A stretch of 64,000 nucleotides of DNA from Nannobrachium achirus (GCA_963921795.1 OY997639.1:62912894-62976893), one strand, 5' to 3'; positions 24,905 through 36,755 are shown, numbered from the stretch's first letter. Program-made: numbers and translations. Notes: generated by a model not told the origin, from the sequence alone.

Positions 24905-25600
24905 CTAATCTTACATTTAACCTCTTAAACCCCATTGCCCCCGCCGGCGGGGGCAAAAGGTGTTGACCCCTGAACAGCTGTCAATAAATGTCAATAAATC
25001 AATAGAGACCAAATCAAACTACAATTTCTTTGTTGATTATTGTTACAGTGGTCCTACAGCATAGTAATCAGCTGCCATTGTACTTTTCATCCTTACATTA
25101 CCCATATTACAGTATTATTACTACTTATTGTTACTCGTTTTTATCATTTTTCACCCTATACTTTAACATTACTAATATTACAGCACTACTCTCACTAAAG
25201 CATGTGTAGAGTTTACATAGTTTGGAATATATTCATACAATTTTGCCTATCAATTGATGACACCTTGGTGAACAATTTCTCTATTCACTATATATGTTTT
25301 CAATGAGGTCTTGAGGCTCATTCACTATTCAGAAGGCAAAATTTCCATAGGCGGAGGTCTTTTTCAATCATCTTTTCCTAGCTAAATGATCACAGCAGGA
25401 CAATTTGGTAAGACAAGTGTGATGTTTTACACTGCATTTGTGGATTTTCAGGGGTTAGCTGACATTTGGTGGGTCAAGAGTAGCCACAATCATGGTAGTT
25501 TTCTGTCCACAACTGTTCCAATTTGGGCATACATTTTAGGCAGATTTTTCCCCTGGACCCCCCTGGGGCTATCTAGCTCACAGTGACCTTGACATGTCCT
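24905..25600. other. intron, no exon recognised
   Basis: Begins with TTAACCTCTTAAACCCC and a GCCCCCGCCGGCGGGGGC palindrome near 24948; otherwise AT-rich. Confidence 0.5.
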
Positions 25601-25617
25601 TTCAACTCTGACCTCAG

Positions 25618-25758
25618 GTATCCTGCAGCAGTTTGCCATCTCAGAGGCCACTCTCATGGCGTGGACCTCCATGGACGGAGACAGCCCGCGGTCGGGCTCA
25701 AACCAGGGCAGTGTAGCCCACCTCAGTGAGGTCAACCAGGAGAGCATCACCAGCCGAG
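25618..25758 (+). CDS. fam131b: fam131b exon, QQFAISEATLMAW block
   Basis: 141-base exon from CCTCAG/GTATCC to CCGAG/GTAAAG. It encodes GILQQFAISEATLMAWTSMD and then GDSPRSGSNQGSVAHLSEVNQESITSR. The first half matches the conserved family block; the second half is serine-rich and variable. Confidence 0.95.
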
Positions 25759-26343
25759 GTAAAGAGGACAGCATACACTATACTTGATATTTTAACTGAC
25801 GCTGTTTATCAAGTGTACCGTGGCTTCCATGTCTTTCTGGTTAACCACTTAAGCCCTATTAAAAAAATTACAAATATAGCCAAAACCAAGTACAACGCAT
25901 GCACTATGATCTTGTAGATATGATATTTTTGCTATTTTTGAAAACTAGAAAGTCAGGCCGCTAGGCACTGATCAAAGCAATAATCACTGAGTTATGACCA
26001 CTACTGTAGCACTGCTAGAGCGCCCCTTACTGAGGTGTATGTGTGCAATTTTCTTTTGTGATTATTTGGTGCGGATACCGGTGCCATACCGTTTGTGCCA
26101 AGTGGTGAGGATGGTAGCGATGGTGTGCCACAATGTGTTGTCCCTGTGGGCCCCTGACACAGTAAGCTGGGTTGTACAACTTGGCCACTTGGGGCCCTGA
26201 TACAGAAAGCTGGGTTATACAATGTGACTCCTGGTGAGACTATTCGCATGGCAGACAGTGTTTGTGCCGTGGTTGGCCTCTTTTAAGCTGTTTTGAAAAG
26301 GCTTATAGAGACACACAGCTGACTACAAATTCACTCCGTCCCA

Positions 26344-26930
26344 TTGAGACAGCGCCACCACTTCGGGTAAGGGAGAATTGTGTACCCCAGCCCATAGAAG
26401 CCGCTGCAATTCAACTGTAGTTAGCGTACTTTTGAAATAATCTTACATGAACTGGAGATGATACTGATTTGAATATAAAATTGTTTCCAAATATATTTGT
26501 ATTGTATATTTTGTTTGGAAGAAGCAAGATGCGATAATTTTACAAAATAAATAGATAAATAAATATATATATATGAGAGACATACTGTAATCGTATCCTG
26601 GTATTGAAAACCTCAAGGGATGCTTCCGTGATGTATACACCATGCGGCCAATTAAACTTTAGATTTCCAATTCTAGCACTTTTGACACACTGAAGTATAT
26701 TATAGTATATTGTGGATTATACTGTGGCTATTGTGATGCCAGTTATGTCACATTGAAAAGGACAAATCAAACAAATGGGACACTTTATTAGAACACACAA
26801 AAAAATCGCTACAGCCTCAGTGTCAGTAATCAACCAGTGAAATTACTGTATTTTACGATGCCTCTCATAAGGATTGCATTGACAGGTGCAATACACCATT
26901 CTCCCTTACCCGAAGTGGTGGCGCTGTCTC
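26344..26930. mobile_element. MITE with about 40-bp terminal inverted repeats
   Basis: Left GAGACAGCGCCACCACTTCG GGTAAGGGAGAAT, repeated in reverse complement at 26889-26930 with two mismatches. 587 bp, AT-rich interior, no coding. Target duplication unclear. Confidence 0.85.
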
Positions 26931-27099
26931 GATTGTTGTTGGTAAAGTGTCCTTGGGTTCATGAAAGGTGCTATTATTATTATCTGTTCAACCTCTAGTA
27001 AATTTTAATCTAAAATTCCCACACTTTTTTTTACACTTACATTTTTTGAATTTCTTTGAGGGCTTTTGTTTTTATTTAATTTTTTTGTTTTTCACATTA

Positions 27100-27275
27100 T
27101 AGTGTGTGCCAGCGGCTACGTCATTGTAATCCTTAGCGGCCATTTCTTGGGTAAAAACACAGATGTTTCAATTGTTTGATTGCATAGAACTAATGCTATA
27201 GTCTAATCAGAACAGCTGTGTAAGGCTGTGTTGACCCAAGAAATGGCCGCTCTTAGAACTACATTTGGCACACCG
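27100..27275. repeat. short inverted-repeat element
   Basis: TGTGTGCCA...GCGGCCATTTCTTGGGT on the left mirrors ACCCAAGAAATGGCCGC...TGGCACAC on the right. Confidence 0.75.
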
Positions 27276-27333
27276 TATCCACAAGTTTCCGCGGGAGTTT
27301 ACTGGAGACTATTGGGACCAAACCTCTGGGTTT

Positions 27334-27397
27334 AACAGCAGACATACAAGCTCACGTCGCGTCGCAGATGCAACCCGTTGTGAGCTTGTAAATCGGC
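27334..27397. repeat. fold-back module, worn
   Basis: CATACAAGCTCACGTCGC / GTTGTGAGCTTGTAAATCG. Confidence 0.65.
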
Positions 27398-27401
27398 GCC
27401 G

Positions 27402-27483
27402 GAAGCTCGGTGCAGACGTCTGCGCAATGCACTATGGGGCCAACGCCCCATAGTGCATTGCGCAGACGTCTGCACCGAGCTTC
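27402..27483. repeat. perfect 39-bp hairpin
   Basis: Arms 27402-27440 and 27445-27483 are exact reverse complements, loop CAAC. Core includes GCAGACGTCTGCGCAATGCA. It abuts a fold-back module but shares no sequence with it. Confidence 0.97.
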
Positions 27484-27993
27484 GTGGATAGGGTAGCCTA
27501 CTTTACCCTATATATTGTCATGCCAAAATAGGTAAAGGAGGCTGTGAAACTCGGTTGTCAGCTCAAAGTAATAAGGGAAAACAAGGCTAGCTACCACAGC
27601 TCATGTTGAAACTGCAATCCAGAACTCTGTTTTTGTAAATAAAATAAAAAGGTACTACTGACTGAAGCTCAAGCTGAGTTAAAAGTGCAACATCTCCCCT
27701 GCCCAAGTGGGTGTTCTGTCTCAGCTCAGTGAATGTTTGTGTCATTCAAAATACTTTTCAAAATACCCACACTGGGAAAGTCTCGAGGAAGGAACTCGGA
27801 ATAACTTTGAATAGGCAATGAACATACATGGTTTAACCACGTCAGTTACCACAACAAAATGACAAAGAGCTGATTACACAGCTGGGGCATAATTATAGAC
27901 ATGAACTAACTAGACACAGGTGAACTAAACAGATAATCAACACTGTCTGGAATAGGCTAGGGGACTGAGAGGACACAGGTGGAAACCATAGAG

Positions 27994-28346
27994 CAGGGTT
28001 CCCCAATAGGCCCGCGGACCATTTGCGGCCTGCGAGGGGCTTCTGTCAGGCCCCCACCAACCCCAGTAATAATGGTGGTATAAGTGCAGCAACAACACTA
28101 GTATATCGTCGTTGTCAGGTGGAAACCTTGTATCTCCACGTTCTTTTGCAAAGTAAAGTCCTGCTTCATCATTCAAGGCCGTCTCACAAAAGTAGTGAAA
28201 ACAGCAGATCTACAAGCACACAACGCCTCGCGGTGCGAGGAGTTGTGTGCTTGTAGATCGGCTGTTTTCCCCTGCAATGTTGTGGCCCTCGGCTTGGTAC
28301 CCTAGACATGATTCGGCCCTTGGGGAAAACTAATTGGGGAACCCTG
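27994..28346. mobile_element. hAT-like element with perfect TSD, carrying MITE C remnant
   Basis: Ends CAGGGTTCCCCAA / TTGGGGAACCCTG; both flanks CCATAGAG (27986-27993 and 28347-28354). Inside, 28108-28190 is left-half MITE C sequence (GTGGAAACCTTGTATCTCC) and then a fold-back module. Confidence 0.93.
28194..28269. repeat. fold-back module, near perfect
   Basis: GAAAACAGCAGATCTACAAG / CTTGTAGATCGGCTGTTTTC; inner CACACAACGCCTCGC / GCGAGGAGTTGTGTG. Both outer arms read ACAGC/GCTGT rather than ATAGC/GCTAT. Confidence 0.9.
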
Positions 28347-28359
28347 CCATAGAGGGTGG

Positions 28360-29570
28360 AAACACTGGCAAATCACAGGACTGTTTAGACAAGACATATA
28401 CAGATACGATAACTAGGAACAATACTACAACATAAGATGCACAACATCTGGGGAAACTACAACGCTACAAGACCAAAACACTACACATAGAAGTACAGAC
28501 GCTAGGCAGAATATAACGATTACAATACATAACACATAAGCAACCATGTAAACAATACCAACAGCAAACCAAAGGAACAAGGAACGGAGGATGCAACTAA
28601 AAGTCCAAAGGCTGAAGAACATAGCCCACGCACACCAAGAGGAACACAACAAAATAAGAGCTGAGGGGCAGGCCATGACACAGATCATGACAGGAGACAA
28701 GCAATAGACATGGGTTTGGAATCCCCAGGGCTCTATATTTGGTCATCTCCTGTTTTCACTCTACGAATATCCAACAACAATAGGAGATGTACTGTACAAG
28801 CTCACAGTGCATCAAACGCCTGTGATGTGTGGATCTGTTATCTTAGCCGCAGAAGAGGGATGCTAATCAAGTGGTTAAGAATCAATGTTCACGTAGGCAG
28901 AGCTAAACGAGTAAAGCTGGACACTTGATCATTTTCAATGAAGGATGCATCTTATATTCCACCTCCTCTCACTCTGCCTGGAGGGGTTGACCGAGTTCTC
29001 ATTTCACATTCACTAACATGGCCAGAGGGAGGCTGGAAACCAAGGATCTGCATTTGTATAAATAGCTAGTTCACTTGGTCATTATTATTCCACATCACTG
29101 TGTTGTCAGGGCAGTGTACGCCCCACGGTTCCTTCATTTCTTATACAACCAGGGTTTTATTTTTGTTTTTCCATTCTGTGGAGACAAGTTGGAGTACAGA
29201 TGCACCGCAGGCAGCATTTTGTTGTTGAAAGCTAATAGACCACCTGCTTATAAGGGTGTTATTGTGAATTTATTTGCATCAAATTATCTTTATCAATGAT
29301 AAAATAAGCTTTTAGCCAAAAAGGGGTAAAAAGGTCTACAACTAACAAGCAGTTAATGTATCTTTGTTCTTGCTGTGTGAAATATACACTTACCATGAAC
29401 AGCTGGGGCGTTTGATCCCATCCACCCTTAAAATTATGCAAAAATGTAAGTGATGCTTTAACAACCATTTAAGCCCTATTTGTTGGACATTTTTGTAGAA
29501 ACGTGGAAAGAAAAACATTTAAAGTAGCTATGGTTAATGTGGTTAAACCTGCAATCCATATAAGATTCAT
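28360..29570. other. intron, no exon recognised
   Basis: Unassigned, AT-rich; a weak fold-back remnant near 28790-28840. Confidence 0.5.
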
Positions 29571-29639
29571 TATATCCTAAGTGCCAACATTTCTGCTGCT
29601 GAGCTGAAAGCCTGCATCATGGGTAGGGGAGATAGGGTG

Positions 29640-29800
29640 GCGCGCTTTCCATTCCGACATGTCGCCACTCCGACATTGACTTCTTATTGTCGGAGTGGCA
29701 ACACTTCCATAGAGGTTTGGTTTAGGGTTAGGGTTAGGTATAGGTCTAGGGTTAGTGTTGGAATGGAGACATGTCGCATGTCGCAATGGAGACATGCAAC
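29640..29800. repeat. element with (TTAGGG)-like core
   Basis: TTTAGGGTTAGGGTTAGG at 29730-29747 between inverted CGACATGTCGCCACTCCGAC and GGAGACATGTCGCATGTCG stretches. Confidence 0.7.
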
Positions 29801-29849
29801 CAGGGAGATATTATGCTTTGATCTTCTTATCAACCAATAAGTGTCCTAC

Positions 29850-30590
29850 CTGACCACATGATCAAAATGTCTGGGAAATGACCCCCAACTGCTGCAGTAG
29901 GCTAACCGTAGATACAGTATTGTATTACATTGATGCAGTTGGGTTAAATAATGTTTTAGTCATTAAAAAGTTATGGAGCGCAGCTTGAGAATTGACCAAG
30001 ATGCAGCATGTGAGAAGCATCCCTTGGCAGAAGCATCTATCAGGTGGCATATTTGGTATCTTTGGGGTGCAGCTGATGAATCACCGGTGGTGTAGTGTGC
30101 CAGCATGGACTTTGTTGACATCCAGTATTCCGCACACCTTGGAGAGCCTCGTCAGATCATATATTCAGCAGTGTTTTGTCAGGCTAGTGTTTTGGAAATC
30201 TGTCCACTGAGGGGTTTTGATTTAGCGGCACACTACTCCCTTTCTCCTCGGTTCGACAGGCCAGGGTGGCGAGCCAACAAATAAACTGATTTAAGTGTCA
30301 ACCCGGTTTGCCTCCAGTGGCACAGGGTGTCCGCCATACGTCAAAAGTTTTAATCTTGTGAAGTTTTAATCTTGTGATTGGTTAAGAGGGCTGTATTTTT
30401 CCCTGCTTAAATCGAAAGTCTGAGTTTACTACCTCGGCAACACAGGTTTGTTCAAGCAAAGGTTACTAGATAGAGTATGTGAGGTCTGTCTCCCCTGAAG
30501 TTAACACCTCTTACTAGCCTACAGTATATTTTTGTCTGTTTTCTCTCTTTCTTGCCAACCATGGCAACTTATACTAGATAGATAAAAGGT
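29850..30590. other. intron, no exon recognised
   Basis: Unassigned. Confidence 0.5.
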
Positions 30591-30599
30591 AAGAGTGTA

Positions 30600-30765
30600 T
30601 TAATCCTGTGGGAGAAATTCAGTTTCAGCTGCACCGAGCTGATGGCTTCTCAGATGATCATGATGAGCACCCGGGGGTGCTGTTAGGGGTCTTGCTCAGG
30701 TACACTTCAACACGTAGACTTGGAAAATCAGGGAGAGGTCACTGGTGCGACCTTCTGATTGCTGA
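30600..30765 (+). mobile_element. SINE-like repeat
   Basis: Shares CAGTTTCA-CTG, ATCATGATGAG, TACACTTCAACA-GTAGACTTG and GACCTTCTGATTGC with 45350-45560 in the same orientation. Confidence 0.6.
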
Positions 30766-30772
30766 TAGGTAG

Positions 30773-30773
30773 C

Positions 30774-30816
<43 letters not shown>

Positions 30817-30818
30817 AA
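30773..30818. repeat. (CAGA)n microsatellite
   Basis: About 11 CAGA units. Confidence 0.97.
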
Positions 30819-31467
30819 GATATCTGCTCTTGGACTGAGTCATTAGTATAGGATAGGCTTACGTATATACCGTATGTAAAAATTAGTAATATCACTAGTA
30901 TTATGAACATACATCTCTTTAATCATTACATTTATATATGAACACACTATCAACAGTTTTTATGAGGCTCATATGTGTATCTAGATTTGTGGAGGTTTCT
31001 GTTTATTCAGTCTGCTTTGATCCATGTCATTGAAACTTCCCTTCAGCATATCTTCTTGACTGTAATATCAGTCTCGCTAGCCTGAGGACCTTGAAGTAAG
31101 TACCAATAGTAGCAAGCTTGTTTCCAGGGAGTTATAAAAGAGCTATTTTTCTGATGCTGGCTGTCGGGAAAGAATTATGTGCACCGCACATACCCCTGCA
31201 TGGTGATAGAGGTCACCGTGTGCAGGGATTGGTTGCGCTGAAATAAATTACCTCTGATTGGTGGAGTGGAGAACAAGGACTTGGGGGTCTGGCATACCCC
31301 AAATTTCACAGATCATAAAGTACCTGAAAGTAGTGATTGTGATACATAGGCTATGACATTAGACTGAAAACCCAAAGCACTATGATCTTCTGCTGACATG
31401 AGGGCAATTAAAAGAAGTTCACATTATTTTATTTTTTTATTTTATTTTTTTGCACATACCTGTATAG

Positions 31468-31926
31468 CAAGGGTCTTCAACAGGGGGTCCGGGACCCCTA
31501 GTGGGTCCTCAGAGTTACTACAGGGGGTCCTCCAAATCTTTGTGTGATAGTTAGAAGCTTTTTTTTCTCCCTTTTTTATATTAACCACTTGAACCCTTTC
31601 GTCCATATCTGAGAACTTTAGCCAAAAATAGCAGATCTACAAGCTCACAAACGTGAGCTTGTAGATCGGCTATTTTCGGCAAAGAGGTTTGGTGTAGAGG
31701 AGAAAAAGAGCAGACTAAGTACAGAGTGAAAAGTCAAGTTTGTAAGTATTGATCAAGTGTTAAATATCTGAAAACAACAAATTGACATGAATCCAAAATA
31801 CACTTATGATTGTGCTGTCAAACAATTTATGGAACTATATGGAAACTATGAACAGGTTGTGGGGGTCCCCGCTTCATCTCTCCCTCAACTAAGGGGTCCT
31901 TGGCCTGAAAACGTTGAAGACCCCTG
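31468..31926. mobile_element. hAT-like element (GGTCTTCAAC family) with perfect TSD
   Basis: Ends CAAGGGTCTTCAAC / GTTGAAGACCCCTG; both flanks CTGTATAG (31460-31467 and 31927-31934). Fold-back module at 31621-31680. Sister of 9139-10132, without the Harbinger-like insert. Confidence 0.95.
31621..31680. repeat. fold-back module, short loop
   Basis: GCCAAAAATAGCAGATCTAC / GTAGATCGGCTATTTTCGGC with inner AAGCTCACAAACGTGAGCTT. Confidence 0.9.
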
Positions 31927-32304
31927 CTGTATAGTATTATTAGAAGCTGACACATTCACATGCATGACTGGCCCTCAATCAAACAGTAAAATCCAGGGTG
32001 TACATTTAGCTGTGCACAAAGCAACCTGTAATGGTCTATTTCTACATGAATGGGTTGTCCACACTCCAGGTATGATAACGATAATGATGTGGACATCCAC
32101 ACTGATAACGACCTGTAAACATGTGAGTGATGTGTTGAATGTGACGCCCTGTAAGTGTGTTGTGCTGTGGACGCCATCATCCACTTTGAACGGGTTTTAA
32201 AAGTGACACGCAGTATTTATAGTAGTCGTAATAGTCGTTGTCCTTGGTGTGGACGGCCCGTGACACTCCTATTTTACGGCGTACAACACTGTTCTTAGTT
32301 TGAG

Positions 32305-32720
32305 CAGTGGTGTAAAGTAACTAAGTGCCTTTACTCAAGTACTGTACTTACTGTAAGTGCAGTATTTCCAATTTTCAATACCTATACTTCTACTCCACTA
32401 TATTTTTGAGGAAAATATTATATTTGTGTAGCAGAGTGATTGACATTTGTACTCCACTATTATTTGAAAACTTTAGTTTCTAGTTACTTTGGAGATAAAG
32501 TATTAGATTATAAAACATACATTAACCACTACAGCCCAATCTATACATGGGCTATTTGAAAATAGCCGATCTACAAGCTAACAACGCGTCGCATCGTGAG
32601 TTTGCAGATCGGCTATTTAAGTATATTTTGATACCAGTGCTTTTGTACTTTACTCAAATAACATTTTGAACACAGGCCTTTTACTTGTGACAGAGTATTT
32701 TCATATTGTGGTATTGCAAC
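32305..32720. mobile_element. hAT-like element (CAGTGGTGTAAAGTA family), right end cut by LINE
   Basis: Starts CAGTGGTGTAAAGTAACTAA, body CTTTACTCAAGTACTGTAC; the right end gives way to the L1 tail. Same family as 49565-50646 and 59026-59453. Fold-back module at 32556-32618 preceded by TTAACCACTACAGCCC. Confidence 0.8.
32556..32618. repeat. fold-back module
   Basis: TTGAAAATAGCCGATCTACA / TGCAGATCGGCTATTTAA; inner AACAACGCGTCGCATCGTGAGTT imperfect. Confidence 0.8.
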
Positions 32721-33095
32721 TTTTTTTTTTAAACAATATATTTATTAGATTTTCTTTTTTTTTCAATTTCAATAATTGTTACAATTGTTACATAACTTTT
32801 TTTTACATACATAAGACAAAAACAAAACATACAATGACATGACAAAAGAAAAAAAACACAAAAAGAAAAACAACAACAGCAACAACAGCACTCCTCCCCC
32901 CCCCCTGTTCTGACATTATGTGCCCCAAGTTACAGTCTTTAATATATTGAATAAAACGTCCCCATATCTCCTGAAACACTTCTTGTTTGTCCTTCAAAAT
33001 ATATGTGATTTTTTCCAGAGGTAGACAAAGACACAATTCTCTGAACCATTGGGAAATACTTGGTTTGAGTATTTTTTCCACCACTGAGTTGGAGT
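32708..33095 (-). mobile_element. 5'-truncated L1-type LINE, 3' end
   Basis: Minus-sense translation gives SISQWFRELCLCLPLEKITY then ILKDKQEVFQEIWGRFIQYI, the end of an L1 ORF2. The T-rich + strand at 32708-32800 is its A-rich 3' tail. Its truncated 5' edge is about 25 bases from the acceptor of the fam131b exon at 33122. Confidence 0.7.
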
Positions 33096-33121
33096 GCCTC
33101 TCCTTGTCCTTACCTCCGCAG

Positions 33122-33468
33122 ACCAGATCCTGCATCACTCCTCCGGAGACGTGTGGCCCCACACCTACGTCTCCCAGGGCCTGTACTGCCTCTCGTCCTC
33201 CGACGCCTGGGACCCCATCAACAACGAGCCGTCCGGCGTGACGTCGGCGCCCACGGGCTCCTACGTCATGTCACCGCCGGGCACCGAGGCGTTCGACTCG
33301 CACGCCGCCGCCGCCCACTTCCTGGCGCAGCAGCAGCAGCAGCAGCAGCTCCAGCAGCAGCTCCAGCAGAACCTCCAGCAGCAGAGCCAGCTGCAGCAGA
33401 TGCAGCAGATGCAGCAGCTGCAGCACTACCAACAGCAGCAGCAGTTACTGCAGTACCAGCAGCAACAG
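33122..33468 (+). CDS. fam131b: fam131b exon with glutamine-rich tract
   Basis: 347-base exon. It begins DQILHHSSGDVWPHTYVSQG and continues LYCLSSSDAWDPINNEP, both family-typical, followed by a Ser/Pro/Ala linker. From about 33328 to the end it is nearly all glutamine with a few Leu, Met, Asn and Tyr (more than 30 Gln in 47 residues). The donor is CAACAG/GTGCAG at 33468/33469, chosen because it ends in phase 0 and joins the next exon (ALEHRLHSAG) in frame. Reading on would soon run into a transposon that starts at 33490. CAG runs make this a likely site of length variation. Confidence 0.9.
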
Positions 33469-33865
33469 GTGCAGTACTACCATCTTACTCAGGGGTTCGC
33501 AAACCTTTTTTTGTCTCAGGGCACCCCATGAATCTTTTTGAGCCGTGGTAAACCGCTCCTAAGAGTGGCTGTGCGTGTGTCTGTAGCCTTTTTCCTCAGC
33601 GTTTTGCCATAGCAAAATGTGTGTACATAGCACCATGTTTGTCTAGTGATGTCATATGTCGTATGTCTGTAGCCTATTTCCTCAGCGTTTTGCCATAGCA
33701 AAACGTGTGTGTAGCATAGCCTGTACATCCTAGACTCAAATCCTAGTCTGAAGACGTTATGCAAGCACGACCACCGCTCACTTCACATTGGGTGTGATTT
33801 TTTTAATCCGAGGCACCCCTACATTATAATTTTCACTCCCAGGCTAGCACCTTATATTTATAGCA

Positions 33866-34124
33866 TATCGTCGTCGTCAGGTGGAAACCTTGTATGTCCA
33901 AAACTGTTTTGTATTTATCATCTATAAAATGTACTAAACTGGTGAGAACAGCAGATCTACAAGCACACAACGCCTCGCATCGCGAGGCGTTGTGTGCTTG
34001 TAGATCGGCTGTTTTCACTAGTTTTGTGCGACAGTCTTGCATGATGAAGCAGGGCTTTGCTTTACCAAAAGATGTACACATTTGAAACTTGGAGATACGA
34101 GGTTTCTGCCCGACGGTGACGATA
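33866..34124. mobile_element. MITE family C, complete copy with TA target
   Basis: TCGTCGTCGTCAGGTGGAAA at the left, mirrored by GGTTTCTGCCCGACGGTGAC GA at the right, TA on each side. Nested in the hAT-like element above; the fold-back module fills its centre (33937-34023). Confidence 0.88.
33937..34023. repeat. fold-back module, best copy
   Basis: ACAGCAGATCTACAAGCACA / TGTGCTTGTAGATCGGCTGT with inner CAACGCCTCGC / GCGAGGCGTTG and loop AT; about 31 pairs with few mismatches. Confidence 0.95.
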
Positions 34125-34914
34125 TTTTAGTGATTATGTTGCGAGGAAAACGTTGAGATAATAGCCATTTTGGTTAGAACTGACTGAAAATAACTTTGTA
34201 CTTCAAAAAAATGATACTAAATATTGTTTTAAGTGTCCAAATACATTCCAAATATTATCGAATAATCTCGCGGCACCCCTTGACTGCCGTCGCGGGACCC
34301 CAGGGTGCCCCGGCTGTCACCCACTTTGAAAACCCCTGATTTAGCCAATGTCTGTCTGACCATCTGCATGCTGACATCACTGATACTACACAGTTTCGCT
34401 GCCATTGTAACCGTCTGTCTGCATGCTGACATCACGTCATACTCTGACGTCATAGTACTGACATCACAGACTGGCCTGGACACGGAACACCATGTATGGG
34501 CATAAAGATCTGCCCAACAGGCACTCCAACTTGGAACACCATATGGGCATAAAGATCGGACACTCCAACATTACTTCTGAGACCCCTACATACAATCCCT
34601 CAGATACTGTGCACACCCCTGTGCACACCCCCCCGGGCGTAGGACTAGTAGATATAAAACACTAGATACCTCAAACTCTGCAGTTTTCCGGGCGTCCGGG
34701 AAAAACCGAGGGACCATCCATTTCCTGATGTTGCGCGGTTCAGCTGTTCTTAAAGGCTGCGTACGAAAAGACCCGCCCCCACCTGCCTCTGATTGGCCTC
34801 GCAACTTCCGTATGTGTGACGCACGTGGAACCGATGCATGCAGATTCCCTCGTCCCCTGATGCATATGCACCAGAGCCGAAGGAGGCGTCTACCTTTCTA
34901 TGTCTATGCAGTAC

Positions 34915-35045
34915 TAAAGGTGCCTTGCCTCAATGGCACAGCAGGATCGGTGGCCTGTGCTCAGATAGCTGGCAGGTTCGAGTCCCATGCCATGCCGTCA
35001 AGGTACTGCAGTACTGTGTCTCTCCCTTTTTTCCTGAGAGGTGAT
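34915..35045 (+). mobile_element. tRNA-derived SINE fragment
   Basis: GGTGGCCTGTGCTCAGATAG resembles an A box, GGTTCGAGTCCC (about 34975) a B box, then CTCTCCC body. Confidence 0.5.
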
Positions 35046-35059
35046 GGAGGGTTTATGCC

Positions 35060-36390
35060 TAAAAACCTTTATTTTTATCATGGACACTATGAAAAGCAAA
35101 ACAAACAAATCTGTCACTCCGACCGGGACTTGAGTGCCAAGCCATTCCTCTCCATGCCAACCGTTGAGTGATGACTAACACTATTGAAGTGCCATTGTAG
35201 ACCTTCTGAATGTCAAAGCACTTTCATCTACAGGGGGCCTGGGACTCGTACAGGGAAGCTCTGTGCTAGTTAGGCTACAGTAGTACAGCCAATTATGTTT
35301 GTTAGCTTATGTTGCTTGATAACTATGGTATTATTACATGACAATAGTTGTCTATCCAAATAGCTTGTTTGTTTCCACAAGCATCGCCAGGAACTGTAAT
35401 AAACCATTATACTATTTGACATGATTTGACCAGTATTAATCATCATGCTGAGGAAAGGCTTTGTAAAGGTTGTTGGCTCAAATTCACATTTTACCCTGTA
35501 CTGTTTAAAAGCAACAGAGAGGAGTGAGTCATACAGTAACTCTCATGCCTCATGTCTTTCAGTGGTAGTGTCCTTGTGAAAACAACAGCAATACAGGTTA
35601 AATTCCTATCTTTTTCAGAAGAAAAAAATATTGTTAGACATTCAGCAATCTGGCAATTGTCAAAAAAAGTTCCTTTTCTTTTGAAAAGAGATTGTTCTTG
35701 ACAGACTAGACATTCAGTGGTCATACTGCCTGACACAGTGACCTTAGTTGTCACATTAATTATAGCAACGGAGCTCATCAGCTGACTGACAAAGCACTAG
35801 TTCTCACACGATTACACCACCATTTGGCCTTTCGACCATTTGTCTTTTGCCACTTGTTGCCCGCAGGCAGTTGGACTGACGTATCAATTAGGTGAAATTA
35901 TTTCATTGTGTGATTACCAAAACAGCGTTCATTAATATAAGATACAGATATAGTACTTAAATGTTGGGACAATGTGAACACAGATGTGGGTAGTTGGGTT
36001 AGGAATGAAGTCATTGTAACATGGCTGGAATGTACTAGCCTGGCATTCGGCCCATAGGAAGAGAGTATGAGAAATCAGAAAATGACCCGACCGATCATTC
36101 ACTGCATTTCAACTGCTGCCCGTACAATAGTGAAAAGCAGCCCCTGATTGGTCCGGTAATTTTCTGATTTCTCAACTAGACCAGGGGTAAGGCAAGGCAA
36201 TAATAAGGACGGGAACCCCTTTTTGTGTTGTTGTTTTGTAATTTTTGAAGTTTTGAAGTTGACGTTTTTCTGAAAGGTCAGGATTTAGAAGGCATTTTTA
36301 GAATTGGCCTCAGGTCTAAATAAATGGGTTAAGACAAGGAAAGGCAGTATTATTTGTATAGCACATTTCAACAAGACAATTTAACATGCT
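35060..36390. other. intron, no exon recognised
   Basis: Unassigned AT-rich sequence. Confidence 0.5.
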
Positions 36391-36404
36391 TTTCCCCCCC
36401 CTTT

Positions 36405-36598
36405 TTTTACATACGTTTTTGGGCTTATATGCCTTTATTGATAGGACAGTAGACTGACAGGAAACGGGGAGAGAGATGGGGAGTGACACGTAGCAAAGGT
36501 AGTAGGGATCGAGAATCGAACCAGCGACACGCTGTCGGGCTACACTGAGCCTACAGTATGTGGTATACGCCTGAACCGGTAGGCCTGCAGGCGCCCCG
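36405..36598 (-). mobile_element. tRNA-derived SINE
   Basis: On the minus strand B box GGTTCGATTCTCG, then TCTCTCTCCCCGTTTCCTGT and CAATAAAGGCATATAAGCCC tail. Same family as 49600-49795. Confidence 0.75.
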
Positions 36599-36755
36599 AT
36601 TTAATGTGCTTTACACAGAAGAACATCAAGCAAAGGAAACACAATTATACAATGACATTGGGACGCATAAAACTAAATAAGTAAAAAAAAAGTATAGATA
36701 CAGTTACAGTGCAGAAGAGAAAAGAAAAGAGAAACATACAACTAAGTCTAACAGC

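Larger units (their letters stand above)
33490..34338. mobile_element. hAT-like element, 21 bp after a fam131b donor
   Basis: Ends CAGGGGTTCGCAAACC and CTTTGAAAACCCCTG with inner GGGCACCCC / GGGTGCCCC. Contains a complete MITE C (33866-34124). Target duplication not convincing. Confidence 0.7.

Noticed and set aside
29725-29755. TTAGGG repeats as a chromosome end
   Set aside because: Only two to three units inside a gene intron and between inverted flanks; an interstitial remnant.
31787-32200. 137-codon frame
   Set aside because: Begins inside a hAT-like element and crosses its target duplication, so it is a chance frame.
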